DNA from: Marchantia polymorpha subsp. ruderalis
Lineage: Eukaryota > Streptophyta > Marchantiopsida > Marchantiales > Marchantiaceae
NCBI GenBank assembly: GCA_037833965.1
Contig: AP031358.1
Coordinates: 22,824,001-22,888,000 of the forward strand
Direction: 5' to 3'
DNA: 64,000 nt
The notes beneath the pieces are model-generated. The model saw only the letters and a program-made list of their open reading frames with translations. It did not search any database and was not told where the DNA came from. The position numbers and the translations under genes are program-made. Below are positions 1-12,980 of this stretch, piece by piece; the first letter of the stretch is position 1, and every line of letters begins with the position of its first letter.

Positions 1-3000
1 AAGTCTCGTCCCTTTTTGTTCGCTACTGTGGTCGGAAAACTTTTGTACGCTAGTATCGATTACAATTCGAGTGCCCATTGCAATCAAGTGATCGAGTTGT
101 GGTTTCATTGCTCTTCAGAGAGGGTGGATCATAATTCGTCCACCCTTTATGAGGCGCGCACGTCTACGTTCGGGCAATCAAGCAGAGATACGCAATCCGA
201 TTGAAGTATCTTCAGAAACGGAGAAGTAATGCCCTGACAACTGTGCTACGAAGGCGAAATTGAACCGAGCAGAATTTACACACAGTCAATTTCCGAGGAC
301 CGAACTGTCCCCTCGATGAGCGCTCCGCAGACGAGGCCTTCTCCAGTCGTGAAAGGTTCGAACTCAGCTTCAGCTATTGGCATTAGAAACTTGGAACGTG
401 GACGAGCATCGAACTCATGGCGTGTTGCAGAATGTCAACGCTTGGGCAATTACTGAGAATGGAAGGTTGGGGGACTAGCGAGAAAGTCTCGGTTTAATGA
501 CCAATGTCAACGGGCCAGTAACTCTGATGAAAGAGGAAGGACCCGGACGAACGAGATTTGGGAGAATACCCAAAATGCGCAAGACTGCGACTCTTGCCTC
601 AAAAAAGGTACGCATAATAATCCAAGCATTCTGTATTTGGCCTTGCGTGAGCTGACCTCGACGCCGCAGAGTTATGAGATTTGTCTCAAGGGGCGTCAGA
701 AACTCAGAAATATGTGGACTCTCGTGACTCTCGCAGTGTATTTGGACTTCCTTGGTGGAGCATAGGAATCTCAACTATGTTGATATTGTTCAGAGGCAAG
801 GATCAGATGCACTACTTCGAGCTACTATTGAATTAGTTCCCATGACTTTGAAAAAAGTACCTCGAACCTCTGAAGTTCTACAGCACTAAGAATAAACGTT
901 ATCCTTCAGAGGAAGATGATACATATGTAAAATAATCTGGCCTAGAACTTCAGACCATATTGAACATGCCAAAATGGAAATTATTTGATTTTAGTATGAT
1001 CCAAGAAAGCCTGAACATCTTTTTTCTTCCTTTGAATCGTAGAGTCTCCTGGGTGCCTACGATGTCTGGACGATTTTCCAAGCATATGGTGGAACGAGAG
1101 GAGAGAGCGAACAGTAGAACTTCAGAATTATCAGGTTTGCAGCACGTGTCTCGTTATACAGTTTTCTTCATGTGTTATCCCCGTCATGGTCTATAGCTCA
1201 CTAGGTTTTTCATTCAATGTATAGAGAGGTCAGTGTAGGATGGGGTGTGTGTGGGTCAGTGGCAAGGTGGAGAAATTAAATCCAGCAAGTTATACATGAT
1301 TGCAATTTGTTTGTCTCGTATCAAAATGGCAGGATTCCCGGTGGATGAGATATATGCGACATCGTGTAGCCAATTCTGTACCGTCTACTTATCCCGGTGC
1401 CATTCAATTGATTGTTTTCTCAGTTCTGTATCTGTTATGTGGCCGGAGCGAGCACGTAAAGGGTGACGGTTTGCTTCCAGTTTACAGTCAAGTGCAACCA
1501 GACAGTAATTTAGAGTTTGCATGGTGAGTGAATATATCCTCTTCAAACTTCTAACAGCATGACTGTTAAAGTGCTTTACCTGTCTTTCAGGCAGAGTATA
1601 GGTAATTGTCTGTGTTGTACATCCGATATATACTTACCCTTTGACAATTTAGAATTCACAGATCAACAAGCTCTTTTTGAAAAAAAACCACGAATGCGGT
1701 CAGAGTTATTTTGAAATCAGATCTATCGTTGTCCCTGAATTTTTCTTGGTCGACGAAACATCTATTACATACATTCACACACATAGACAATCAGCGAAGA
1801 AGACATTCGCAAGTGTGAATTTAGAGAATTCACACCATTCTGACTAGAAGTCATAGATCAGTGCCGAAATTGAGAGTCGATTAAAAAATACTTTCTGTAA
1901 GACAGAGTTCAAAGTTCTAATCTGTACAGTGTAAACTAGAAGTTCTGGGCAGATGCAACGCAAAATGGTGTCTTGTGTGCTCTATTTTACAATCTATGTA
2001 CATGAGAGCACAACGTAGCTGCCAGTGAGTTTTCGTTTTGGGCAAGAGATAATCGTGACCGTCTACTCCATACTCTAGTTCCGTAGTTGAGAGCTAACGA
2101 CAGTTGCAGGAGTTTTCAAAACATAGCTGGATCAAAACGAGAAAGCCGGCTGTGAAAGGAGGAAAATTTCTCCAAACATATTTGTAGAGTGCTAGAATAC
2201 GGAGTTAGAAATGTCTCAAAAGTGGAAAGTGACAGGTGGTGACTCACACACGGTAAAGGAAGACGTGGATAGCTAATATATCGTTTGACTGCTACCATGT
2301 CAAAGACAAGAGATGCCCCTGTTGTTCATGCGTAGGACCGATTTAGTGAAAGTAGCTTATTCACCTGCTCGTTGTAATACAAATCGAGGAAGCCTCACCA
2401 GACGGTGGTTCATCCGCTTGAGTTTTTATTCAGTAGCATCCAGGGCTTCGTAAAATGTATGCGGCCAGTATGTACAACTCGGGGAATTTCTCCTCGTACT
2501 TACCTGGAATTCCTGCATGAGGCAATCCCAGCATAGATTCAACACCAACTCATGTTCATCGAAATAAAACAAAACTATCACGAGAAAAAAAATCCACCGG
2601 GAGTAGGAAATGACGAAGTGATTAATTAGAATTTACCTCGCAAAATAATCCAAGATTACCAAATCTCAGTGTCCTGAGCGATGTGGCCCTGGAAGAAGCG
2701 GCTGCGCTTCATGCCTATCTCGATGAGGGAAGAGGAACGCAAGACAACAACAGCAACTCTCCCACCAGCTGCCACTGAAACAATTGAAGCCAAGTAAACA
2801 GCCCTGAGACTCGCTCGGTGTACTCTTCCCGTGCTGCAAATCTTACAACTACTGCAGTCACTCATCCAGCATCATGTGCCTGTTTCTACTCTAATTCGTG
2901 GACAAATCATCATTACTCAACCGAGCTTATAAATAAAAGCCCACTTTCAGCCTCAAAACCCCTTTCTATTGTGACAATGCAAGGCTAGGGAGATATCAAC

Positions 3001-3442
3001 AAATTACACTCACGAGGCAGTTAATACACGACACTGTTACGAGAGAAAGACAGTATCTGATATCCAGTCGTCTACTTTGATGGTCAAGTGTTAACTTCTT
3101 ATTAATCAATCCTGTTTACATTGATAAGAATGTTACACGTGGGGACCCGCTAGTTCAAACTAAGCATCGAGCAGACTTTTCAAACCTCTAAACCTCTTGT
3201 TACACATCGCCGCATTGTTTATAGCGATTCTCCGCTAGGGGAAAAGCAGAAGATGGCACGAGATGTGCGGCCGACATCGAAATCGTGAACGAGCGTTTCG
3301 TCGAACGAACTCAAGATCGCCTCGTGGACCATCTTCGAGAGTCCACAAGGCTCGGCCACAAGCAAGACCATACATTGCAAAACAGTGAACGGCTTTAGGA
3401 AAAAAAATTGTCCGATTTAATTTTGCCAGTTGCAGGATGAGC
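1..3442. other. Region without a supportable gene; 3' part is probably the 3'UTR of the C2/coiled-coil gene
   Basis: Only short open frames occur here, none with a recognisable domain or a consistent exon structure. The last few hundred bases before 3443 lie directly downstream of the minus-strand coiled-coil gene and probably include its 3'UTR. A good plus-strand TATA-like string (cttataaataaaag, around 2924-2937) is followed by no open frame I can support, so I do not call a promoter. A short minus-strand frame at 2656-2865 has no family resemblance. Confidence 0.5.
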
Positions 3443-6400
3443 TTATTTTTTGCTAGAAAACAAGTAGGCCAAAATCGTAGCACCAGTAAAAGCCAGAATG
3501 CTGGAGACAGGTTTTCCTGACCAGCCATACCTGTCTGTATGATTCGGACCCTGTGGCATCCGAGAAACAGGAGGATTTTCTACGCGTGACGAGACCTGCA
3601 AAAGTCCATGCCCGTGGCCTTGGGCCACCCCCCTGTCACTGGAGCTCGGCCCGGAATGGGCCGCAGACTTTGACTTCTCCATCGCCAAGCTCTGCTCCAG
3701 CTCCTTCGCTCTCTCCTGAACCGCAAGGAGCTGCTGCTCCAACTTCTTGAGAGCTTCATTGGAGCTCGAGGTGACCTTCTCCAGCTCTTTCTCCGTCGAG
3801 GACTTGGTGGACTCCAGCCTCGTCTTCTCGCCCATCAGATCCGCATACTTCGACTCCGTGGCTTTGATGGACCTTTGCAGGTCGCCCGTGCGAGCCTTCA
3901 CCGCCGTCAGCTCTGCCTCGGTCGCAGATTTGGCCTCGGTCAGCCTCTTCTTCTCGCCCAGCAGATCTTCCACCTGGGACTCAGCCCTCTTGATGGATCC
4001 CTCGAGCTCCACCATGCGGGACCTCGCCTTTCCGAGCTCCGCATCGACTTGGGACTTGGTGTCCGTCAGCCTCGCCTTCTCGCTCGTCAGCTCTGCCACT
4101 TGAGCTTGAGTGCTGCTGATGGACTTTTGCAGCTCCAGGACTCGAGTCCTGGCTGCTCCCAGCTCTGCCTCGGTAGCCGATTTCCCCTCAGCCAGCCTCG
4201 TCTTCTCTGTCGTCAGCTCGGCCAGTTGGGACTGCGAGATCTTCAGAGATTTCTGCAGTTCCTGAATGCGAGACTGAGCCTTCTGGAGCTCTTCCTCAGT
4301 CGAGACCTTGGCCTCGGTGAGCCTGCTCTTCTCTCCAGTCAGGTCGGAGATTCTCGTTTCAGCCTTCTGGACTGAAATTTGCAGCTCGACGATGCGAGCC
4401 TTGCCGGTGCCGAGCTCCTTCTCGGTCACAGCCTTGGCCTCGGTCAACTTGGTCTTGTCCTTGTTCAGGGCCTCGATTTGGGCCTGTGAGCTTTTCACCG
4501 ACGACTGCAGCTCGTTGATGCGAGATTTTGCTGCGGCGAGATCTTTCTCGAGGGATGCTCGTTTGGTCTGCAGCTCGGAGACTTCGAGCTTCAGAGAAGC
4601 AGATGTTTCGATCTCCTTCTGGAGCTTGCGAGTGGCGTCCTGTGCCGAGCTTTTCGCTCCTTGCAACTCGAGCTCCAAGCGGGATACTTTGCTTTCGAGA
4701 CCGGCGGCCTTGGCCATCTTTTGCCAATTGAGCCCTGTCTTCAGAGAGGCGGCCTGATTCTTCTCAGATGCGAGCTTCGCACTGAGCTCGGCCTTCTCCT
4801 GGTCCAGCTTGCCCGTGCGCTCAGACTGCACAGACAGAGCATGCTCCAACTTCGCGTCCTCCTTCTTCAGGGTGGCCGTCTCTTTCTCCAAGCTGGATAC
4901 CGAATCCTTGAGCTTAGAGTTCTCGCTCTCGAGATCCTGAACCATGTTACCCAGCGACTCGAGCTTGGTGAACAAATCCGAGTTCTCCTTGTGCAGCTTG
5001 GCCGAGAACTCCGAGGAGCTGGCCACAGATGTCTTCAACTCCTCCTCCAATTCGTTCCTTTCCGCCTGGAGGCTGGCCAACTTGCTTTTGAGCTGAGCGT
5101 TCTCATCCTTGAAGCTGGACAAAGAATTCTCAAGACCTTCGACCTTTGAGCTGAGGTCCGAGTTTTGATCATCCAAAGCCCTGACGCGATCGGCAGCACT
5201 GGCGAGCGATTGCTCCAGTTTGGAGCTCTCCTCCTCCAACTTGTTGCGTGCTTCTTGCAGACTGGCAAGTTTGTCTTGGAGCTGAATGTTCTCGCCCTGG
5301 AGAAGTGTCACTCGTGAGCCATGAGTTTCGAGTTTGGCGCTGAGCTCCGACTTCTCCTTGTCCAGTGACCCTGAGCGCTGAGTGGCCACTGCCAGAGACT
5401 GTTCCAATTCGGTGAACTCCTCCTCCAGCTTGTTCCTGTCCGACTGCAAGCTAGAGATTTTCTCCTTGAGGTGCGTGTTCTCGCCCTCCACAGCAGATAA
5501 CTTGCTCTGGAGAGTTTCAATATCGGATTGCAAATCCGCTTTGTCCTGATCCAATTTCCCTGAGCGCTCGGATGCAGCTGCCAGAGATTCCACCAACTTC
5601 GACTTCTCCCCTTCCAGCTTGTTTCGTTCAGCCTGGAGGCTGGAGAGTTTGTCGTTGAGCTGGACATTCTCCGCGTGCAAAGCCGATCCCCTGGTTCCCA
5701 AAGCTTCAAGCTTCCTCTCCAGCTCCGCCTTCTCCCTATCTAGTTTCTCCGTGCGGTCCGTCCAATCGGCCACCTCTTGCTCTAATTTGGACCCGGCGTC
5801 TTCCAAGTCCTTCTTCTCTGCCTGCAGTCGAGCGAGTTTGTCCTTGAGCTCTGTGTTCTCGCCCTCTAGACTGACGACCCTGCTTCCGATGGTCTTCAAT
5901 TCGGTATGCAGTTCCTCCTTCTCCTGGTCGGATTCCTTGGACCGCGCCAGGGCGATAGCCAGACCTTGCTCCAACTTGAGCCCCTGCTTTTTGAGATGAG
6001 ACTTTTCTGTCTCTACACTCTCGATCTTCTCCTTGAGCTCGATGTTCTCACCGTCCAGATCAGAGTACCTGCTCGCTAGACCATCGAGTTCTGACTGCAG
6101 TTTCGATTTCTCCTCATCCAGTTTCTTGTAGCTCTCAGTTGCAGAAGCTAAATCTGCTTCCAACTTCGTCTTCGCTTCTTCGACACTGGCTTTGTCCGTT
6201 TGCAGGCTCGAGTGCTTGCCTTGGAGGCTTTGGAGTTCTGCCGTCAGTGCAGACTTCTCCTCGTCCAATTTCCTCGAGCTCTCGGAGGCGGCAGCCAGAT
6301 CGGTCTCGAGCTTTGCCCTGGTTTCTTCCAAACGGGCTTTGTCTGTCTCCAGGCCAGCGACTTTGCTCCTGAGCTCGGCAATGTCACTCTCGAGACCCGA

Positions 6401-9400
6401 AGCCTTGCTTGAGACGGTGCGGATTTCCGCCAGCAGGTCTGCCTTCTCCTGCTCCGACTTCTTGGAAAGCTCCGATGCAGAAGCCAGATCCTTCTCCAAT
6501 TTGGCCCCCTTCCCTTCCAGATCGGCCCTGATGCTCTCGAGGGAAGCGAGTTTACTGCCCAGAGTGGCCTTCTCCTCCTGAGCCGTGCTTTTGAACACAT
6601 TGAGCTCCTGGATCGCATTCTTCGCCTCGGACAGTTCCTTCTCGATCTTCTCTTTCGTCTGCTGCAGAGTCGAGTGGGCACTCCTGAGACCGGAATGAGT
6701 TTCTTTCTCCACATGGAAGTCCCGATCTACAATCTGATGCTTGTCCACAGCAGCTGCGAGCTCTTTGCGCAACTCGGCGATGGTTGCCTCAGATGCCAGG
6801 AGCTTGGCGTTCAGGTCGCTCGTTTGGCTATCCAAGCTCGCCACTTTGGCCCTCAGCTCCTGGTTTCGCTTCTCGAGCTCGGCTGTGCCGTTCACGGCAG
6901 CCTGCAACTTGCTCTCGAGCTGGTGCTTCTCCTGCGACGAGACAGCCAGCTGAGACTCCAGTTTTTCGGCTGCGTCTTTGGCTTTCGACAGCAGGTCCTG
7001 TGATCGAGCCTCCGCCTGCTGCTTCTCCTGCTTCGCTCCGTCCAGCTGCGAGCGCAGTGCGTCGGCTGCGCTTTTGGCCTGCGCAGCATCACCTTGTGCC
7101 TTGGTCTCCAATTCCGAGTACGACTTCTTGGCCTCCGCCAGTTGGGAGGCCAGAGAGTCCGCAGACATTTTGGCTTCCCTTGCCATCTGCTGCGCCATGG
7201 CCAGTGAGTGACTCAGATTCGAAACCTCCACCGAGAGGTTCTCGATCTCCTGCGCATCGGGTGTACTTTTGTGTTTCGGCTCGAGCTCATCGTCCTGTTG
7301 AGAAGCAGAGGGTTACGAGAAATAAATCTTCAAAGACCAAATCAGTCTTCGGAAGTTGATACAAATTCTGCATTGAAGGTCTGAAAGATTTAATATCCAG
7401 CCTATATATTTGAAAACTCGAAGGATGTTGCTCTTGTGTAGCGCAAAAATGTCAATGATGCAACGACGCCCATGAATGACAACTGCCAACAGTCGGAAAC
7501 TTCTAATCGTGATTTTTCGGCGTTGGTATATACAAACTTATCGACACACGAATCACTTAGACGAACGGATTTAGTCATTTACTGAGAGATGTTGATCTCC
7601 CTGATGTGGTGCCTTCGGTACCACATTTCTAAAACCTTGATATGACCACCACTGAGTACAGAAAGCAATTGAATTCAAACGAAGTACCCATAAAGACACT
7701 CAATATATGGCTTTGGGCTACGAACATAAGCTCTCTTGTTTTACACTCGTGCCTCAGTCCAGCTGTTTCATGCAGGTTGTCAAATAATGCAAAGGGAGGG
7801 CAAACGATTCAGTATAATGGTTAATTCTAAAGAAGAGCTCGAAGGTGTTAAACAGGGGTACAGAAGAAATTATTGTTCGTTATGACAACATCAGCATCTG
7901 AGATCGCGAAGAGATTGCTGGCAGAAAAACTAAAATCGGATCGAATGTGAGCTAAGGACGAGCAGGAAAACTGATTGCCACTGGAACTGTCTTCTCATAG
8001 TGCAGTTTGCATCTGTGAGCCAGTCCAATCTGATTTCCGAATCTTCTCCCCACAACATTTCTGCATCTCGAGGGAAAGAGAGAATGTGGAACTCACCGTT
8101 GTCATCATCTGGGGGGGAGTTTGTTGGAAAAGAACTGGCGTGTACTCTTGCAGATTGTCGTCCACCGTGGGCTCTGGGAACCATCCCATGGCGAACTCGC
8201 GCTCGTCCATGATTTGAAAAGCGATCGACATCGAAACCAAGCCCCTCTGTTGCAATTCTCCCCCTTTCAGCTCCTCAAAAACTGGAAAGTCCTTCTTCTC
8301 CACCATCCAGTGAGGCGTGCCACTGACAAGTCTCGCCAAGTTGGGAATCCTGTGGAATATCGGACCACGATCATGATCAGACAAAGCCATATCCTCAGCT
8401 TCATTTATACGTAATGATCTTTTCTCGCTTCGTTAGTCCCAGCTGCTAAAAATTTTCTTCGTGAACGATTTAAACCGACGGCTTTTCAATGCTGGGAAAA
8501 AAACAGCACCAGGGAAACAAATTCACTTCTCAAAACCAGCAAAAATTTGCTCTCCAGTATCTATGGGGAGGCACTTCCTCTACTGATCAGTAGAATCGAG
8601 TCATACCTGACTTTTCCCATGTCGAAGTCCTGCCTGAAATTGTTCCTATCGTAGATTTTCACTTCTAGAGTATTGATGGAGTCATAGTCCTTGTTCTTAT
8701 CTGAAGTCTTGCTGCTGAACAACTTCTTGAAGCCCCTGCTGCTATCGGACCTGATGCTGTTCGACTTCTCCAGATGCGGCTGATCTCCAGGTAGTCGTCG
8801 AATGGGAAAGGTGAAATGTTGGTTCCACTCGGGAGAGGACCCGGCATCTGCACGTTCATGGCAGAAGCAATCAGATTTGTCCTTACGACGATCTAAGCTC
8901 AAATTTTCGTAGAAACATCGATTTCGCTCTCTTTAGTGCAAACTTACATCCCATCACGAGTTCAATTTTGAGGCTGAACATCGCAAATTCTGCAATAATC
9001 TGAACCGACGAAGCAATTGCAGGAACAGAATCAAAGCTGCGGAAGTACCTTGCATCGTTCGGCTCCGAGGTGCTTCTCGGCCATCAAAACTGATGATCGC
9101 ATACGGATCAGCCCTTCCTGTGAACACAGGAAACGAAAACTAGTCAGATCCCTCGGCGATCTCGTGCCTCTCATCGCTAACCTGGAATGAGATTCTCGAG
9201 AGCGAATCATTAGAGGATTTCAACACTGTGAAGTGAATCTCGTCACGATACAAAATCAAATAGAAATTCGAGGAAGGAGAGGAATCAGCTCGTCTTGTAC
9301 AAACCTGGTCTGATGGCATCTCGGGGCTTGATATCTCGGGCATAGTACAAGTTCACGTGGAGCAGTCCACTGGGAAAGATGTCCACTGGCTCGCCATGGG

Positions 9401-9407
9401 AAGCCAT
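3443..9407 (-). CDS. C2-domain / long repetitive coiled-coil protein with C-terminal membrane anchor, 5 exons
   Basis: I join five coding exons: 9305-9407, 9049-9117, 8607-8847, 8097-8349 and 3443-7294. All introns are GT-AG, phases agree, and the sum is 4518 nt (1505 aa). The N-terminal ~200 residues form a C2 domain (MASHGEPVDIFPSGLLHVNL, then RADPYAIISF, SPEWNQHFTF, TLEVKIYDRNNF), expected to bind phospholipid, possibly with Ca2+. After a short linker the last exon is almost entirely heptad coiled coil made of two tandem repeat arrays (63 and 42 residues). The C-terminus has a basic/proline linker and one hydrophobic segment (PVSSILAFTGATILAYLF) ending FSSKK, as in tail-anchored proteins. 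I infer a long tether or scaffold between two membranes, or between membrane and cytoskeleton. I do not recognise an orthologue by name. The start is the first ATG in frame with the C2 domain. Confidence 0.85.
3821..4450 (-). repeat. Tandem coding repeat, 42-residue (126-bp) coiled-coil unit, 5 full copies plus partial flanking units
   Basis: Downstream of the 63-residue array in the same exon, units starting (K/R)LTEAKxxTExEL and containing ARxxELQxS and ELTxEK recur every 42 residues (six heptads). A degenerate unit precedes the array and a partial one follows. The unit differs in sequence from the 63-residue one, so two separate expansions built this rod. Confidence 0.85.
4811..6460 (-). 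repeat. Tandem coding repeat, 63-residue (189-bp) coiled-coil unit, about 9 copies
   Basis: Within the last exon of the C2/coiled-coil gene, units beginning KLDxEKxxL recur with a period of exactly 63 residues, which is nine heptads. Each unit has the landmarks GEN(x)2L about residue 26 and LQAERNKLEE about residue 37, and ends near ASER(S/T)G. One unit is 49 residues (seven heptads) and one is about 60. The whole-heptad lengths keep the hydrophobic register of the coil continuous. Confidence 0.85.
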
Positions 9408-9976
9408 GGCTGCTGGTCCCCGATACCGACTCGAGAACACGAGACGGGAGCTTCAAGAAGGTCGAGGGAAATCAGCTCCCAAAGAACACCCCGGGGAAGA
9501 GATCGAATTTGGAACACCTGCACTTGCGCCCCAGCACCACCGTCAGTAGATCATCTCGACAAACAACATGCGGACCAAAAACAGGGCCAGGCCGCCAGCA
9601 AACTGTCCAATTGGACGAGCTAAACGAGCACATGAAAGCTAAACCCACTCGGCCTCCGCCATCACACTGAGGGAAGAGGGAAGAGTCGGGCACGAAGACG
9701 AGACAAGTTGCTCATACAGAGAAGCTCCCAACCGAGACTTACACGAGCCGGCACCGATTGGACTAAGATTTGTCCCGGGTACATGTGGAAGAATTCGACA
9801 CGGAATGCTACAGAGGAGAGATCGTTGTGATGGAGGCCAGGAGTGGGTCACTGAAGCACGACGAAGGGCAGAGGAATGACAAATCTTCCAGAGACGAGCT
9901 CACGGGAGGGAGGGCATGTGAGCAAGAGCAGACGAGCTATCGATGGAACTTCAGAGCTTCGTGTGTCGTGATCGGC

Positions 9977-10094
<118 letters not shown>

Positions 10095-10111
10095 CTTCCC
10101 GATTGATCAGG

Positions 10112-10167
10112 ACACGACGACGCACCTGGAGCTAGTAGAACACGACGACGCACCTGGAGCTAGTAGA
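10112..10167. repeat. Perfect 28-bp tandem duplication
   Basis: Two adjacent identical 28-bp units start at 10112 and 10140 (acacgacgacgcacctggag and following bases). They lie about 20 bp beyond the AG array and are probably a replication-slippage product. Confidence 0.95.
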
Positions 10168-11945
10168 GAGGATTCAAAGTTGGCATGGAGCTCCGGAACC
10201 GCAACGGGGGTGAGAGTGACAGTGAGTCGACAGGCTGCTGTCTTCTGCTGCTGCTGCTGCTGCTCCGATCTCCGAAACTCATCACGGACAGGCGACTGGA
10301 CCGACGAACCTGGGAATGCAGTACCGTGTCGTCGAGAGATTGTCGCACTCGAAAGCGAACCGTGCGATGTCAGCGCTTGCAGAGAGAGAGAAAGAGGGGG
10401 GGGCGGGAAAGGTGGACAGAGATGAAAGACGACGAGAAGGGGGCCACTGTGTTTATCCTGAGAAGTCCAATTTGTACATGCCAGTCGCTGAGCGCAGCGG
10501 CCTTCTTCTTCTTCTGCAGGGTTCTGATTTTGATTCTTGAGTGGTTTGGATCGGGCAAACCTTTTCGTTTTCTCTTAATTACACTCTAATGCCGGCTGCG
10601 ATGAAAACCGATCGATCAATCGGATGTCACGACGAGACGAGGTGCAGGACCGTCACGATCTGGCACCAAACTCAAACCAAATAATAACCGAAGAACTAGC
10701 GAGCTAGTCTCTCAACTCCGGACTGCAAACAATCGACCCCGGCCTTGGCTCCAGATTCTTATACCCCGCGAGCTTCATACATGGACCTCCTGCCCCTCCT
10801 CCTCCACGGCTGCCGGGCTCGGAGCGAGATTCACTCTCTTCTCGTGAAGCGCATACATGCTGCCCCTTCTCCTCAGGGCGGAGACAGGAGATCGGAGGGC
10901 CCTGTTGCCGGGATTTTTAAATGGGGCTCGGAGCCATGGCCAACTGTAACGCGACGTGTGTGGTGGATAGATAGTCCTCTGGCGCATGAATGTCGCACTT
11001 TGCTGTTAATTGCTTGTTAAGAGCTGCGATGCTCGGGCATATGCATGGGGCACCTCGGCAGCTGCAGCAGCAGCAGAGGGAGGAGCTGAAGCTGGGGATT
11101 GGAGTTGCCGATGATGAGGATGATGGTGATGCTGATGGTGATGGCCTGCTTCCAATTTGTCGGTGCTGCGACGACGACTGGCCGAGGAGCCGAAAGCACT
11201 GTGAAGATAAGGAGGCAACGAACGCCATGCGCGACTTTCTCTTGCCATTTCTTCTCTGCAGCGGAACGCCCGTCGCCCAAATTTGCCAAGTGTAATCATT
11301 TCCGCGAATCTGTTCTGTCCGAGGTTCCGCAGCATGATGGAACTCCTGGTGATCCGTCGGGCCCCACCCCAACCAAACTCGGCACCAGACCCCGCTAGCG
11401 ACATCCGCGAGCTACCGAGCTCCATTCCCTCATCATCGATCGCTTCTCCGCAGTCGTCCATAGCTAGCTGGCTGGCTTGCCCGGGGGGCTCGCCAGGGTG
11501 CGTCAGGCACTGGGGTCTACGGAGAGTCAACAGCTCAGTTCAGCGGATAGAGCGTGAGGATTCGACGTGGGGGGGTCGTTCAATTATTGCTAGCAGCTGG
11601 AGTGCTGCTCGGCCCCGACAGTGAACTGATTGGGCACGCCATGGTTGCTGGATTTGGGTGTGCGCGAGCCCTCTCGAGCCGGTCACCGCCATCCCTCGAC
11701 GTCTTCCGTGGGACGAGAGCGAATCATGGCTGCGGGGACGGATTCGTTGACCGAGATTCCGAGCATCGACGGGATGCCCTGCCCTCTTCGAAGATTTATT
11801 TATTCATTCATTCATTCAATTCAGATGGTGATTAAGTGTTAAACCGCAGCCTGAGGATGGGTTTGACAAATCTCCGTTGCTTGAGCTTGCCGAGAAGCGT
11901 CCTGGGATTTCAGAGCAGAGTGCCCGGGAAGAAACCGAGTGATTT

Positions 11946-11977
11946 GAATAGACCATCGATCCATCGATGGTCTATTC
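11946..11977. repeat. Perfect 32-bp inverted repeat (15-bp arms, 2-nt centre)
   Basis: The left arm gaatagaccatcgat and the right arm atcgatggtctattc are exact reverse complements separated by cc. It could extrude as a cruciform or fold as a hairpin in RNA. No adjacent gene explains it. Confidence 0.95.
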
Positions 11978-12980
11978 TCCTTCCCCACGTGAAAGGGCTG
12001 CGACGGCGGACTCGGGTTAAGAATGCCCACCACAATCGAGCCCGCCAACCCTGCGCCGTGATAGGCCTCGGGTCGACCAGATCCATCAATGTTCCGGGGC
12101 CCCACTGCGCAGGAGAATGTCAGAGTTCCGTCATCAAGATCGGCCCAAGCCCGTGGTAAAATCACCCTCGACCGCGCGAGCGAGCCCGAGAACTGCGAAG
12201 CCGTCACAGTCTCCGAGCCTCAGTCCGGTAATTCTCATTTGTACCAGGCTCGCCCGAGCCCGAAGGTCGATCGAGGTCCGAATTATTCTCGCGGGTTGTT
12301 CTATGCGGCCATCAATAGAGAGGGAGGAGGAGGTGGTGGTGGTGGTGGCCGAGGCCTTGACATTGTCCGAGGCCTTCGATTTTTCCTCGGAGCTCGATCA
12401 CGGCCAACTGGGCAATTGTGAGCAAAAGTGCCCCTCTCCCGCGGAGAGCAGGGAGGAATAGACCTCCACCTGATCCACGAGAACCATGTGCTCGACTGTC
12501 GTCTGACGAACGACCCCTCCCGAAATTCCCCATCGCCCCCGCTCCCCCCCAAAAAAAAAATCCTCATGTCGAAGCTGGTGCCTACAGAGGGCAAAGTGTC
12601 AGAGGGGGTGATCCACTGCGCGATACGAGACCGGCTTAATTTGGGACGCAGCGAATGCTGACGTACCCATAGCCTTGGCCCGGGCCGAAAGTGCATCTCG
12701 GGAGGGAGCTCTGTCTCTGTCTCTCGCTCGCTGGGCGGGCATGCAAGCTCATGCATGGCTTTTGCGATGGCAGCCCCTGCGAGACTGGAAGCCTGCTCGT
12801 GTCTGACGCTGATTAGAGTCGACGAAGGACGCCGTACAGGGATGTTGTTTCTTCGGATCAATTCCATGGCTCGGTTCTGTGCATCGCTCTCGTTGCGAGA
12901 GGACAAGATCTGCAGCACAAGGGAAAAATCTGCTGGTGAAAGTGTGGTGTTAACTCCTCCATTACTACGAGCCACCATTA

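Noticed and set aside
340..370. Possible tRNA B box (aggttcgaactc)
   Set aside because: No A box or cloverleaf could be found at the required distance.
3747..7359. Several plus-strand frames of 100-190 codons across the coiled-coil gene
   Set aside because: They are antisense shadows of the repetitive, GC-biased minus-strand exon and show only its mirrored periodicity.
11006..11530. 174-codon minus-strand frame with His and Ala tracts
   Set aside because: It is dominated by low-complexity runs from GAT/CAG-type repeats, overlaps frames of similar length on both strands, and has no motif.
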